From NCBI GenBank assembly GCA_033675545.1, contig JAWDGP010006217.1:70001-134000 (forward strand): a stretch of DNA of 64,000 nt, given 5' to 3'. Of this stretch, positions 1 through 16,583 are shown piece by piece. The stretch's first letter is position 1. Each line of letters starts with the position of its first letter. Origin of the DNA: Elysia crispata. Lineage: Eukaryota > Mollusca > Gastropoda > Plakobranchidae. A program made the translations under genes and the position numbers. The notes beneath the pieces are model-generated. The model had not been told where the DNA came from. It worked only from the letters and a program-made list of their open reading frames with translations, and ran no database searches.

Positions 1-961
1 TTATGGTGAAATGTGCATTTCAGACTGTGCAGTTCGCAAATGGGTGAGAATTTTTAAAGGGGAAGACCCCAGAGAGACAATTCTGCGTGATCGAAAGCGT
101 TCGGGTAGGCCCCTTTCCGCATCGGACACGGCTCATCGAGAGAAAGTTGACTGCATGATTAGAGCTAATCGAAGGGTCAAACAAAAGGAAATTGCAGATG
201 AAGTAGGCATTTCGAAAGAACGAGTGCACCATATCGCCACAACTGTACTGGGTTACCGAAAAGTCTCTGCCCGTTGGGTCCCAAGACAGCTCACTGTAGA
301 GATGAAAGCGCAGAGAAAGGACATGTGTACTCAACTCTTAGAGCGTTACAATGCAGAAGGAGAAGCATTTCTGCAACGCATTGTGACTGGAGACGAATCC
401 TGGGTCCACCACTACGATCCAGAATGTAAAGCCCAATCGATGGAGTATAGGCACAAAACTTCTCCACGTCCAAGGAAGTTCAAGGTTGTTGCCTCTGCAA
501 GAAAGGTCTTGTTCACCGTTTTCTGGCACATGGAGGGAGTGGTCCACATGGAATTTCTGGAGCAAGGGCAAACTGTGAACTCTGAGCGATATATTTCAAC
601 ACTCCGAGCTCTCAAACTCCGACTCAGACGTATTCGGCGTGATAAGGACTCAATCCTGCAACACGACAATGCGCGCCCGCACACCAGTCGCCAAACTCAG
701 GACGCCTTAAGGCAGCTGGAACTTACGACCCTACCTCACCCTGCATACAGCCCCGATCTTGCCCCCTCTGACTATTATTTGTTTCCCCAACTCAAGAAGT
801 ACCTGAAGGGCCATCACTATGACAATGATGAGGAAGTTATCGCAGATGTTCGCAGATGGTGCCGTGGACAGCCGTCTGAATTCTTCGCTGACGGCGTGAG
901 CCAACTAGTGAAACGTTGGAGGCGGTGTGTTGATCGCGACGGTGACTACATCGAAAAATAG
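1..961 (+). CDS. mariner transposase, 5'-truncated by the window, otherwise open
   Basis: The cut-and-paste transposase is read in frame from base 2 to the TAG at 959-961. With the missing start, as seen in copy 2, it would be about 354 codons, the normal mariner length. Visible parts are the end of the first helix-turn-helix, a second helix-turn-helix (RVKQKEIADEVGISKERV), the WVPRQLT linker, and the catalytic Asp residues in VTGDESW, LQHDNARPH and APSDYYLF. There are 34 residues between the second and third Asp, hence DD34D. The C-terminus (RRWCRGQPSEFF to DGDYIEK) is intact here, unlike in copy 2. Three residue differences from copy 2 are Ala for Pro (SARW), Arg for Ser (SPRPRK) and His for Asp (FWHMEG). 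The downstream methionine at base 11 is internal, not the start. Confidence 0.92.
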   Translation, partial: YGEMCISDCAVRKWVRIFKGEDPRETILRDRKRSGRPLSASDTAHREKVDCMIRANRRVKQKEIADEVGISKERVHHIATTVLGYRKVSARWVPRQLTVEMKAQRKDMCTQLLERYNAEGEAFLQRIVTGDESWVHHYDPECKAQSMEYRHKTSPRPRKFKVVASARKVLFTVFWHMEGVVHMEFLEQGQTVNSERYISTLRALKLRLRRIRRDKDSILQHDNARPHTSRQTQDALRQLELTTLPHPAYSPDLAPSDYYLFPQLKKYLKGHHYDNDEEVIADVRRWCRGQPSEFFADGVSQLVKRWRRCVDRDGDYIEK

Positions 962-1046
962 AGTGCTAAGTATGTAGCTGAGATATTAAGCTTTCGTTTG
1001 ACGTATTGTTTATGTATATGCTGTGAAAAATTAAAAAGTTATGATT

Positions 1047-1076
1047 AAACGGAACTTAATTATCAGCCTGCCCTCG
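1047..1076. repeat. 3' terminal inverted repeat of mariner copy 1
   Basis: These 30 bp are identical to the 3' TIR of the copy at 42627-43990. They are followed directly by TA, the usual mariner target duplication. Confidence 0.9.
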
Positions 1077-1078
1077 TA

Positions 1079-2219
1079 GATCTAGTTGTCGGGTAAAAAC
1101 TAAACTTTGCGCCTCGTTTTTTTACGCTGTTACGGAAATCTGTCAGTAAACATGGCCGTAGGTTTTTAAGGCGTTGGATCTAGTGTCTGTCTGGTACATT
1201 CCATATTTATTGATACCGTGTTCCCGAAACAAATTATAACAAACTTGGATTAAAATATTCCAAAATACATGATATGAAAATCAAAATGTCGCATGAAACA
1301 CATCAATCCTTTTTTTTTAATTGTAAACTATCTGAATAGAGAAATATCTTATGCATAAAATGAATCATCTCGGTATCTAACTACAAGTGCTAATCAAAGA
1401 CACTCTCAGTTCTCCAAATAGATTTATGAAGCTAGTAGGTGCACACCGTACAATCCTATAATATATTATCCGAGAAAATTGTCTATTAAATCACATAAGA
1501 CAACTTAAGATCGTCTAAGCATCTATATATAATGGAGCTAAGCAAAAAATGAGAACCTTCTGAGCGAGCATTTCTAGACCACCTAAGAAATACAAATTTG
1601 GCAAAAAGTTGTAAATTGCCCTAAAGATTGAAGTTGTAATATTATTTTTCACCAAAATAGTATTTGTTGAAAATTAAAGGCAAATTTGTGATTATTATTT
1701 TCTTAAAAGAAAAAGACGAATGTGTGAACTATTTCCTGTAAGCATAGTTGGGCAGAGATAGCAGGAATGAAACTGAAAGTACGCATACAATGTAAGTGGC
1801 AGCAGATCTAAAACCGTCTGGAATAGGTCTAGATCTAGAGCTACATGATATAGTGTAAGATCTAAGTAAAGAATTTAAGAAGGTTGCTTAGACATAGATT
1901 CTAGATCTAGGACCTAGATATTTACAGCACCTAGACTCAAATCAAAAGATTAAGATCTAGATTACAACTTAAAACATCTAGACTTTTTAGAACTTTTATG
2001 TAGGAGTGAAAAAAACTGCGTTGCTAAGAATTCCTGTGAGGCAGTGCGCTTTTATGCAATGAATGCGAATTTTCAAAGCGTTTAAAAGGATCTAAAAACA
2101 TAGTGGGAAAATGTGGAATACCTTTATTCCAACAGAATTAAAGTTCTTTATCTAAATTTTGTGTTTAGAATAAGAATTGTCAAACTATCTACAATCTAGG
2201 TAAAGGTGGGTTGGGGAAA

Positions 2220-2250
<31 letters not shown>

Positions 2251-3480
2251 TATCTATATCTGGATCCTTCAAGTAAAAGGATGCTTGTCAAGACCATTAA
2301 GCCTATTTAACACAGACGCACCCCAATTCCAGCAAATTGACACCATGGTTCAGTTCTTGAATGGGGTTTCCAGCTTGTGATAAGAAATTGGAATATAAAT
2401 CCAAGCCAGTACAAAAGCAAAAGACAATAGTTATTACAAGTACATTTTACTGACTATAAAAGATTACAATATAAATATGCAAAAAATGGCAATTCAAAAT
2501 GAAATTATTGCACCAAACAGTTCACATGCAATGAAGCCTATTGTCTTCTCCTGTTATCCAAGAACCTATCTTTTGTATAATACAAATAGTTTTGTAAACG
2601 TGCATGAATTTTTCCTCTTTGTTCTATTTCATTATATGTTCTTCTAACTTTTGCATTGGGTGGTTTTTTCTTCCTTTTTTTTTAATTTTTGTTAGTTAAT
2701 TTTGTTTTGGGTTTTTTTTTTTTGTTTTCTTTTTTTTTATTTCTTTAACCTGTTTATTAGAAATAAAATTCTCGATGAGCTTTTAAAAATATGTTCTTTA
2801 GCTTAGTTTACACTGTTTTACAACGGCTGCTTTTATCATTTGAAAAGGAAAAAGAAACGAATTCAGTATTAAAATAAAAAAAACAACAACAACACATCAG
2901 TTTACTCGCTTCCCTCATATTTGAATGTTTCCCTGTAACTGGTCAATAATTAAGAGGATGTTTAAAACTGTTACTGCAACTCTAAGAATGTATAGCGATA
3001 CGCAGGTACTTATTAAACGGTCACCCAGTTGCTTAAAACCTGCAATATATTGGAAAAGGTTGGAAACTTGAAAAAAGATAGAAAAAAATGTACTTACAAA
3101 CCGAAAAAAACTGTGTCAACAACATTCAAACGTATTTTTTCCTCTTCCTGAGATATACACGTTTGACTTTATCATGTACTTCTTAACTAATGTTTTGATC
3201 GTGTTGATATTATTCTACATAAACGTTATTTCCACGTATTCAGGATAAAATAAGATGGACTTGAAAGTACAAAAGATAGTAGGGTAAGCGCTGCTTGGAG
3301 AATGAACGCGTTTTCTGCTAATACTGTCTATACAAAGGACTTTGTCGTTAATATCCAGCGCCATTCCAGAGATTCTCTCGCAGTTCAAGTCAGCTCATCT
3401 AGAGCCAAACTCAATTGTCTCAAAACTCTGGGCAATACATTCAGGGATCGTCGGATACAAAACCTCGCCTACTGGTTATA
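1079..3480. other. gene-free stretch with AGATCTAG-rich patch and homopolymer runs
   Basis: No exon was recognised. About 1800-1990 is crowded with the palindromic hexamers AGATCT and CTAGAT, a motif that recurs near 24.45-24.84 kb. A (TA)n tract lies at 2229-2252. About 2660-2760 is T-rich. A TTTATT at 2753-2758 could be a poly(A) signal (AATAAA on the minus strand) for the NAT-like gene, 720 bp past its stop, but this is weak. Confidence 0.5.
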
Positions 3481-8159
<4,679 letters not shown>

Positions 8160-8389
8160 GCTGTTCGACCTGAGCAAAAAAAAAATCAAGTTAATAGATG
8201 TTGGTTGCCGAGATGCTGGAAGCTTCAGTTAAGATTTTTTAATCTAGTTGCAGTAGCGAAATAATCATTTACTACTTTAACATGTACTCATAATTAGAAC
8301 AGCAATTGTTAGTACATCTAGTTCGTCTTTGTGACTGCTTAAGCAATCGTTATTATTGGCATTTTGGAAAGTGAGGAATCCTGTTTGAC

Positions 8390-9214
8390 ATTTCTAGCTT
8401 CATGAGAAAGCAGCGTCGAGTCTAATATTCCTAGCTTCATGAGTGAACAGCGTCGAGTCTAATACTTCTGGCTTCACGAGTGAGCAGCGTCGAGTCTAAT
8501 ACTTCTGGCTTCATATGTGAGCAGCGTCGAGTCTAATACTTCTAGCTTCATGAGTGACCAGCGTCGAGTCTAATACTTCTGGCTTCATGAGTGAGCAGCG
8601 TCGAGTCTAATACTTCTGGCTTCATGAGAGAGCAGCGTCGAGTCTAATACTTCTAGCTTCATGAGTGAGCAGCGTCGAGTCTAATACTTCTGGCTTCATA
8701 TGTGAGCAGCGTCGAGTCTAATATTCCTAGCTTCATGAGAGAGCAGCGTCGAGTCTAATACTTCTGGCTTCATGAGTGAGCAGCGTCGAGTCTAATACTT
8801 CTGGCTTTATGAGTGAGCAGCGTGAGTCTAATACTCCTAGCTTCATGAGAGAGCAGAGTCGAGTCTAATACTTCTGGCTTCATAAGTGAGCAGCGTCGAT
8901 TCTAATACTTCTAGCTTCATGAGTGACCAGCGTCGAATCTAATACTTCTAGCTTCATGAGTGACCAGCGTCGATTCTAATACTTCTGGCTTCATAAGTGA
9001 GCAGCGTCGATTCTAATACTTCTAGCTTCATGAGTGACCAGCGTCGATTCTAATACTTCTAGCTTCATGAGTGAGCAGCGTCGATTCTAATACTTCTGGC
9101 TTCATAAGTGAGCAGCGTCGATTCTAATACTTCTAGCTTCATGAGTGACCAGCGTCGAATCTAATACTTCTAGCTTCATGAGTGAGCATTGTCGAGTCTA
9201 ATACTTCTAGCTAC
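8390..9214. repeat. 37-bp minisatellite, about 22 copies
   Basis: The unit GCTTCATGAGTGAGCAGCGT plus a CGAGTCTAATACTTCTG half repeats head to tail with few changes. Variants alternate GAGTCTAA with GATTCTAA, and AGTGAGC with AGTGACC. The GATT form is found in the right half, which suggests blockwise spread. The array starts about 220 bp upstream of NAT-like exon 1 (acceptor at 8170), so it lies in a 5' intron or in the flank. Confidence 0.95.
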
Positions 9215-11700
9215 ATAGAGAGCGCGAATGACTAAGAAAGATCAATGGGACATTAGATCTAAGTTTTGGCGAACTATTTACAATAAGCATCTGAATAAGG
9301 TGGAGAAAATCAAGACTTGGACAAGTCATGTCGTGCACAGCCACTGTGTTAAAAGTCTCAAACACACACGCACACAAATCGACAATTGCTATTGCTAGCA
9401 CAATGCTCGACTATATTCGCCACATATTGCACAGTACATGGTAGAACTACAAAGCTCTGGTTCGGAGTGAGATAATTTTGTTACATATCCAAACTGATAT
9501 TGTAGATTATAGCGTGATATCTCTTTAAAACTAGTCATTATCCACATCTAGGTTCCTTATCGGAACTTAATCATTGCTATTCATAGGGGATACAGATTTT
9601 TAGTCTAAATCAGTTTCGATTCATTCATATTCTTCAAAGAAAAATAACTAGAACTTAATAAAGATCCTTAGTCATTAGTGTTAAATTAATAATTTTAGGT
9701 TTTATTGTATATCCATCAAGGAAGATGTTACTAAAACAAAGTCCTTATTTTTTCATATTTGATTGAACTTTTCACTTCGTAGAGCCTTTAAAGTTTCCAA
9801 AATCATAACATTGACCTTTCTCGTAATAATTTTCTCACCTGCATACACTTTAGTGCTGGTTACTCAATAATCTTGTCTAAGATATATTGATACAAATGTA
9901 AGCTCCATGCTCCATAGGCCTTGTAACAAGTAGCGCAAAGGGTGATGTGATATCATGATTTTTGCCTCTATTCGAAATAGCTAATTTATACTTGCATACT
10001 GCCTCAGATATAAGTCGCTATAATCAGCTAATCATTTTGCTTTCAGTGTTCTTATCACCTTGTAAGACCCTGACAGAGACAACGGTTCATTAGAACAACT
10101 GCCTTTTGGCTCAAATGATTCACAAACCTCTCCTACAGATACAATGTCTAATCCTGGAGAATACTCGAGAATCAGAAAAAAAAAATTCAGTGAAAAATAG
10201 CGGGCATTAACTTGTATCATACAGAATCTCTGCTATCAACATTGACAGTTTTTTTTTCTCTCAGTTCTGGCTTTCATAATATGAGAGATTGCACGGAATC
10301 CGAACAAATAGTGATAACAAAATGATAATAGTTAATGCCCTTTTTGGTCGCTTTTAAAGACACGGGTTAAGGCGTTATCAAACAACGACAAACATAGGGG
10401 TGGGGAAGCCACATCACTATGTCAGGATGACCTGTAAACACACGATCTTATTGACGTGACATTTTTCATTGCTATGAACTGTGCAACCCGAGATGTTGAG
10501 CGACTCACCGTTTCTTTTTAGATATGTGGGAAGATTTAGGTTCATAATAATCATACCGGCAGAAACATCTGTAATGAGAGTAATCGCCGTTTCATAGCCT
10601 ATGAAAGGTGAAAGAAGGTACGAAAAAAAAAATAAAAAAAGATCTCAGGGAAGGCAGAGATGTTAAATTTCAACAGATTTAGTCGACAAATTCTTGTGTA
10701 GTACATCTTAACAAACCATGCAGACTTGATTAAGAGTCAGTGTCAATGTTTACAGCGATATGACTGATGGTACCTAAATTATATGAAATAAAGCTGAGCT
10801 CTTCAGTCGTTAAACATCATGTAAGTGGCATCGGTTCATACAGCCTGTCAAGAAGATCAGTTAATTCGATGTGAAGGTATGTAATAATAAATTTACAATT
10901 TAAAAGGAAATAATATAATAAGCAAGGATATTTGGACAACTCATCCCAAAATAAAAGCACAAAAAATAAAATTTTGATATATTTTTAACCTTCATCCGTA
11001 AAATATCATATCTGAACAATAACCCACCCCCCTCCCCCCTCCAAAAATCAAAAAAAAAAAAAAACCCACAACTATCCCAGTTAGTCCAAATAATGTTTAA
11101 AGCAATGATACAAACTCCATATTTATTCGTCAAGCGCTGTTTTGCTATATGTTATGGGCGTGGCTTATTAATGTAACTATATAATTAGGGCATCCTTAGT
11201 AACATGACAATTTAGCTTAACACCCAAAAACCAATGCTTTGTAAATATCCTGAAAAGTTGCAATTGAAATTGCTAACCTACCAGGTTTAATATAATTACA
11301 TACCTAAAGCAGAGACACTAATGAAGTATCCGCAAATCTAAATGCACTACGCTATTTAGGGGCTAGACCATCTGATGAGAGCTGGATCAACAAACATCTC
11401 TGCTCTTTGCTTACTTTGTGCACACCCAGATCGACGGACTGATCAAAATGTCTGGTGGATTTTGAGGCCTAAAGATCAACTTACTTCATATATCTTTTCA
11501 ACAATGATAGCAGTGTAAGGTTTTTTATTCCATAACTTGCTAGGCTTGTTGAGCTCTTCGGATTAGCTGCATAATTACCAACACTTTTAAGTAGGCCTTG
11601 GTACGCTTTAATACACTTATGACTACGATAATTGATTAAACCATCAATCACGAGAAAAACAACAAGCTTTTCCCAGGCCAATGATACAAATTCTTAAAAA
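9215..11700. other. gene-free stretch, nothing recognised
   Basis: AT-rich unique sequence with short poly-A/T runs (for example 10196, 10622 and 11051). No exon with matching splice sites and no known repeat was found. Confidence 0.4.
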
Positions 11701-11801
11701 AAAAAATTAAAAGGACAAACGCCGCAGACGGGACATCTTAGCAGGATCACTAAGAGAACGCCTGCCTCGGCAGTTGTTGAAACAACACAGCAGAGCTCGT
11801 G

Positions 11802-11809
11802 ACGTCACG
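11802..11809. promoter_or_regulatory. full CRE/ATF palindrome TGACGTCA in a GC-richer island
   Basis: TGACGTCA stands in the only clearly GC-rich non-coding patch nearby (about 11715-11880). A further TGACGTGA-like site lies at about 11863. The patch is 3.6 kb upstream of the minus-strand NAT-like coding start. It could hold that gene's promoter or first exon, but no transcript evidence is visible. Confidence 0.3.
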
Positions 11810-11900
11810 ACAAGACAAAGGTTACCGGCTTCCGATCGCCCCTTTTCTCCGCAGCTCATGACGTGACTTCATTGCACCGTGATTTATTTGCGACGCTTGT

Positions 11901-12503
11901 GATAATGGTGAACCAGGCAGTAACTCGGGTAATAGTGAACCAGACAGTTAATAGTGAACCAGACAGCAACTCGGTTAATAGTGAACCAGACAGTTAATAG
12001 TGAACCAGACATTTAATAGTGAACCAGACAGTTAATAGTGAACCAGACAGCAACTCGGTTAATAGTGAACCAGACAGTTAATAGTGAACCATACAGTTAG
12101 TTAATAGTGAACCAGACAGTCAATAGTGAACCAGACAGCAACTAGGTTAATAGTGAACTAGACAGTTAATAGTGAACCAGACAGCAACTCGGTTAATAGT
12201 GAACCAGACAGCAACTCGGTTAATAGTGAACCAGACAGCAACTCGGTTAATAGTGAACCAGACAGTTAATAATGAACCAGACACCAACTCGGTTAATAGT
12301 GAACCAGACAGTTAATAGTGAACCAGACAGCAACTCGGTTAATAGTGAACCAGACAGTTAATAGTGAACCAGACAGCAACTCGGTTAATAATGAACTAGA
12401 CAGTTAATAGTGAACCAGACAGTTAATAGTGAACCAGACAGCAACTCGGTTAATAGTGAACCAGACAGCAACTCGGTTAATAGTGAACCAGACAGTAACT
12501 CGC
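11901..12503. repeat. composite 19-bp / 27-bp minisatellite
   Basis: The core TTAATAGTGAACCAGACAG (19 bp) repeats throughout. After some cores an extra CAACTCGG (8 bp) is present, giving 27-bp units. Long and short units are mixed in irregular order. It is flanked by unique sequence. Confidence 0.95.
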
Positions 12504-13404
12504 TTTCCTAGCTCTCAGATTTTGGGCTTACCTGGGTTCATAAACAGTACCATAAGATGCTGAAGACAAGCTGAACCAGAGGTGCCAACGCATCTGCATC
12601 CTTGAAAAAGAAATCCCGAGGTTTGCAGACTCTAAATTAGAATATTGATAATACAGAAGACAACATCTAAATCTTCTACAAAACATTAAGGGTCCATGAA
12701 GACTGAGTTGCGGGCAAGCCAGCATGCAGTGAGAGAAATAACGACCAGCATAAGGGACAAAGCGAGGCAGACAATCGACTTGAAAACGCGTCAGAGATGT
12801 CAAACCAAGTCAATACAAGACAATCTTTATTTGTTCACGGGCATTTCGGAATAGCCAAGAAAGGATCCTGAAAACTTGATCCACCGGCTCCTCAAAGACT
12901 AAGAGCAGATTCTACAAACCATAGAACTGGAGCGCATGCACCACAGAGGGCTTTACGACTGGAACACCGAGCAACCTGTAAACAACTTGAGCTTCTGAGA
13001 ACAAGTTGATGAAATATTAGTGATGAAATTTCTCTTCTCTTTAAACAAAAAAAAAAAAGTTAAAAAAAATCCGCTTTTGAAGAGCTAAGGGTGAAATTGT
13101 CAAAAATAAAAAAGGAGAAAAAGAAATTCATAGCACCCGGAACCTTTGGGTTAACAATAAGTGTGGGTGTACAGCTTTGGAAAAGAAAACCAGACTTTAC
13201 TACGGCTGCTGAAAAGGTCCTCGTCTTTGTTTATTTACCTCTAAAAGAATCGCTGCATGGTTGTTGTTCAGTCTAGACGATTTTCGAAGTAAATTATTGG
13301 TTTTATTAAAGCTTGACATCTGTGGACTATTGGGAGATTGCAACGGTAGAAAAAGTAAAAAAAAAACTTGACACCGATCATCGGAAGTGAACACCGACCC
13401 TTGT
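12504..13404. other. gene-free stretch between two minisatellites
   Basis: Mixed-composition unique sequence with several A runs. Nothing is recognisable on either strand. Confidence 0.4.
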
Positions 13405-13648
13405 CCTAAAGAATGGTTTACTGACTCTGAGCCAAACGAATGGTTTACTCACTTTAAGTCAAACGAATGGTTTACTGACTCGAAGCCAAAAGAATGGTTT
13501 ACTGACTCTAAGCCAAACGAATGGTTTACTGACTCTAAGTCAAAAGAATGGTTTAATGACTCTAAGCCAAACAAATGGTTTACTGACTCTAAGCCAAACG
13601 AATGAATAACTGACTCTAAGCCAAACGAATGGTTTACTGACTCTAAGC
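13405..13648. repeat. 27-bp minisatellite, about 9 copies
   Basis: The unit GAATGGTTTACTGACTCTAA plus GCCAAAC repeats with few substitutions. As 27 is nine codons, it reads as a repeated EWFTDSKPN on one strand. Nothing supports translation. Confidence 0.95.
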
Positions 13649-13679
13649 CAGATAAGGGAGATCTCGACGCTTACCCATT

Positions 13680-13812
13680 GAACAAGTGAGGGAACTTCTG
13701 TTCTCATCTTGGATATCTTCATTTATAAGAAATAACCTATTTGTAAAACAAGTGAGGGAAATTCTGTTCTGATTTTGGACATCTTCTTTTATAAGAAATA
13801 ACCCATTTGTAA
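13680..13812. repeat. 67-bp tandem duplication
   Basis: The segment beginning ACAAGTGAGGGAA at 13681 recurs at 13748 with a handful of changes. Both copies include TTTATAAGAAATAACC. Confidence 0.85.
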
Positions 13813-16446
13813 CATAGGTTCAACATTAACTTTTTGCTTTTCTCAGCACCTGTATAGGTTGAAACTTATAGTCTGTTTTACTCAGACGTACACCTCTCAA
13901 TATCAATTTACAAACATTGCTAAACCTGAACTGTGGATTGATAATCAAGCAAAGCCTTAAGCTGTACGTGAGAAGAGTGCAGTAGAGACCAGACTAGATC
14001 GTTGGACTAATGAAAAAAATTTATAAAGGCTCCAAAATAGACACAGGTGCTACAAATACCATCATCAACATGGTTCCCGGACTCTCACTTGAACAACAAA
14101 ATATTTCGATTTACAAGCAATCAGAGGCTTTAATTCATATCTGAATTCAAGTCGCTAAGAAAGATACGGTGAAAAAAAAACCTGTTCAAGTTTGAGGATG
14201 ACCTTGCATTATTTTACTTCGGGAATTCGAAAAAATCATTCAGCGCAAAATTCAAAAAAAAAAAGAGAAAAAAAGAAAGAAATCTTTGCACCAGATAGCC
14301 CTCTGGAAAAGAAATCAGATATCTTAGCAAGGTCACACTAGCAAGATGATTTGAATTAAATAAACCAAAAAAATTAAAAAAAAAAAATGTTTGTTTCACA
14401 AATTGGTCAAGCAACAAGGATTAGACCTTTGGTATCATGAAACCGATATATAAAACAAGCCCTTATATACACATCAGATAGGCCTAACTATCGTGCTGTC
14501 ACAATACTAAGCTACCTCTATCTTTCATTAACAAGATCAAAATTAATTTTTTAAAAATTAGAAAAAAAAATTGAGATCGGCTCCCATCATTTTCAAGAGA
14601 CCCTATCAGAGCAGCTTTTGATCTCAAGGGAAAAGCAACTTAAAGCATATTTGAAAAGAGCATTGTCTGATTAGAGTATGAATGAGCGGAATTTGTTATT
14701 TCCCTTTATTTTGTAGAATAATAAATATTTTCATTGTATTTAGAGCAAAAATGATGCAGATTATCCGTTCGTGTGCTCAAGTTTTTCTCTTGATGGACAA
14801 AATATCAAGTGCTTTAAAGAGTAGCATTTGGACCTGAAATAACATCTAGACATTATTTTAAGTCGCCAAAAGTTTAATCTAAACAAACGTGTTTTCTGCA
14901 TGTAGATAATTATCGTTAAAGGTGTTCCAAACTTAGAATTAGGCTTGCATATATGACAGTAATGCTTGTTTGGAAGACACGCTCTGAACACCACAATCGT
15001 TCTCCTTGCTATAATTTTTTTTTTATTTTCTATCTTTTTCCCATTATTTTTCTACCTGTTCCAGGTTGTTGTTGTTTTTTAAATCTATTAGAACGTCTGT
15101 AACTGCATCACAATATATTATTAGGTCAACAACTTTCGCTTGGCGCAGAGAGCAACTTTAAATGTGCAACTGTTTGGTCGCTTATGTGTAAAGGATGAAA
15201 TAAATATGCACCGTGCGCAGAAGAGACCCAAGTTCCTGGCCAATGTGAAGTTTATATTTTATCCAAAATAAAGTAATCCTTGGTTTTGTCACAACTTAGC
15301 AGCAACGCACTTTAGCTCAAATCTTCTGTGTTACACACCAAACTGACACAAGGCGCGCACAGGCAAGCAAACTATCTCCTGCTCGACTAATGTCCGCCAT
15401 TCCTCATATAATTTTTTTTTTTTAACACAGCTCAAAAGTCTGGACAACAGAGAAAAAAAATATATTGTTTTACAACTGTCCGACCTCAAAAGATAATAGT
15501 AAAAATATTTGAAAGGGTATGCTCTCAAATCTACATGCAATATACCAAACTGACTAGTTAATTAATGAACCCAAAATCGCTTTGTCTTTTTCTTCATTCT
15601 TAGTGCGATCACAAGAGCGCAGACAACAAACATTTTGTCCAAGTCAATGGCGTCTAATGAGCCTACTGTTGCCTGGCTGTCGCTGTGAGCCTTGTGTAAC
15701 AAAAGTTGTCCGGAGATAAAACTGTCAGTCGACTTAAAGTTGCCATGTACGCGCCTACAAATACAAAAAAAAGTAACATTCGTAACAATATCAATAACAA
15801 AAATAAAGCAACAACATCAATAACAAATAATTAATAGCAACAGAGGTCACAACAACATCGGCACAAAAATATAGCGACAGCAATAGCAAAATGTCTGCAA
15901 CAAATTAATGGCAAGAGCTGCCGCAACAGTATCAACAACACAAAAAATGGATGTCATAAATAAACGCAAAAAAAAAAATGACAAGAAAATAATAGCAACA
16001 AACAATTCAACAATATCATGAATAAAAAAATAAAAGCAACAACGAACCCAACAATATAAAGAACAAAAATAATAACAAAAACAACCGCAAAAATCAACAG
16101 CAGTCTCAACAGTATCGGTAAAAAAAATTTAATATACTTTAAGAAAAACAGTCATATAAATACTAAAAAAAAGCCATAAGAGCAAAGGCAAATGGAGAGC
16201 TTAGTTGGGAAATTGTATTCAATACCAAAAGAAAAATTTCTCCATTTACTTCTCGTTTCATCATAGCACGTTTTATCAATACAAGATTCTTCAGCGGTTT
16301 TAAGGATTAAAAAATTACAGAAAGTGTTTTTTTGCCTTTTCCTGCAATTCCAGAACTATTTTCAAACATTGTATCTTTCAGTTCAATTGATTAAGAAGAG
16401 CAAAGAGGAAGGAATAAAACAGCTTAGGGGGTCGTCGATAACCAAC
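13813..16446. other. gene-free stretch with AAC/AAT-rich low-complexity patch
   Basis: No exon was found. About 15770-16120 is a degenerate (AAC/AAT)n-type patch rich in AACAACA and AATAACA. The rest is AT-rich unique DNA with A runs. Confidence 0.45.
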
Positions 16447-16452
16447 TTTATT
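16447..16452 (-). other. candidate poly(A) signal of TMEM254
   Basis: AATAAA on the minus strand (TTTATT on the plus strand) lies 132 bp past the TMEM254 stop, a normal 3' UTR length. Confidence 0.5.
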
Positions 16453-16583
16453 AAAATAATAATACATTCATATAAAAAAGTTAACTTCAATATTTTTATG
16501 ACAAAATAGAACAATAATGCCTCGCGGGCTGCGGGTCCTAACAACAACAACTGCGACGGAGATTCCCGCGAGCTAAAAAGCCA

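Larger units (their letters stand above)
1..1076 (+). mobile_element. mariner (Tc1/mariner, DD34D) copy 1, 5' part cut off by the window edge
   Basis: The 3' terminal inverted repeat lies at 1047-1076 and ends in GCCTGCCCTCG, followed by a TA target duplication at 1077-1078. Base 1 aligns with base 42925 of the complete copy, so about 298 bp (5' TIR, leader and the first ~34 codons) lie outside the window. Over the shared part the two copies differ by about five substitutions and one 10-bp deletion that is in the other copy, counted by eye. That is close to 99.5% identity, so the insertions look young. The element sits in a gene-free stretch downstream of the NAT-like gene. Confidence 0.95.

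Noticed and set aside
20-684. Minus-strand frames across the mariner (also at 42944-43608)
   Set aside because: They are shadows of the transposase frame, identical in both copies for that reason.
8390-9214. Regular 37-bp repeats as a CRISPR array
   Set aside because: The units are head to tail with no unique spacers, no cas genes and a eukaryotic context. The same applies to the 35-, 42- and 51-bp arrays.
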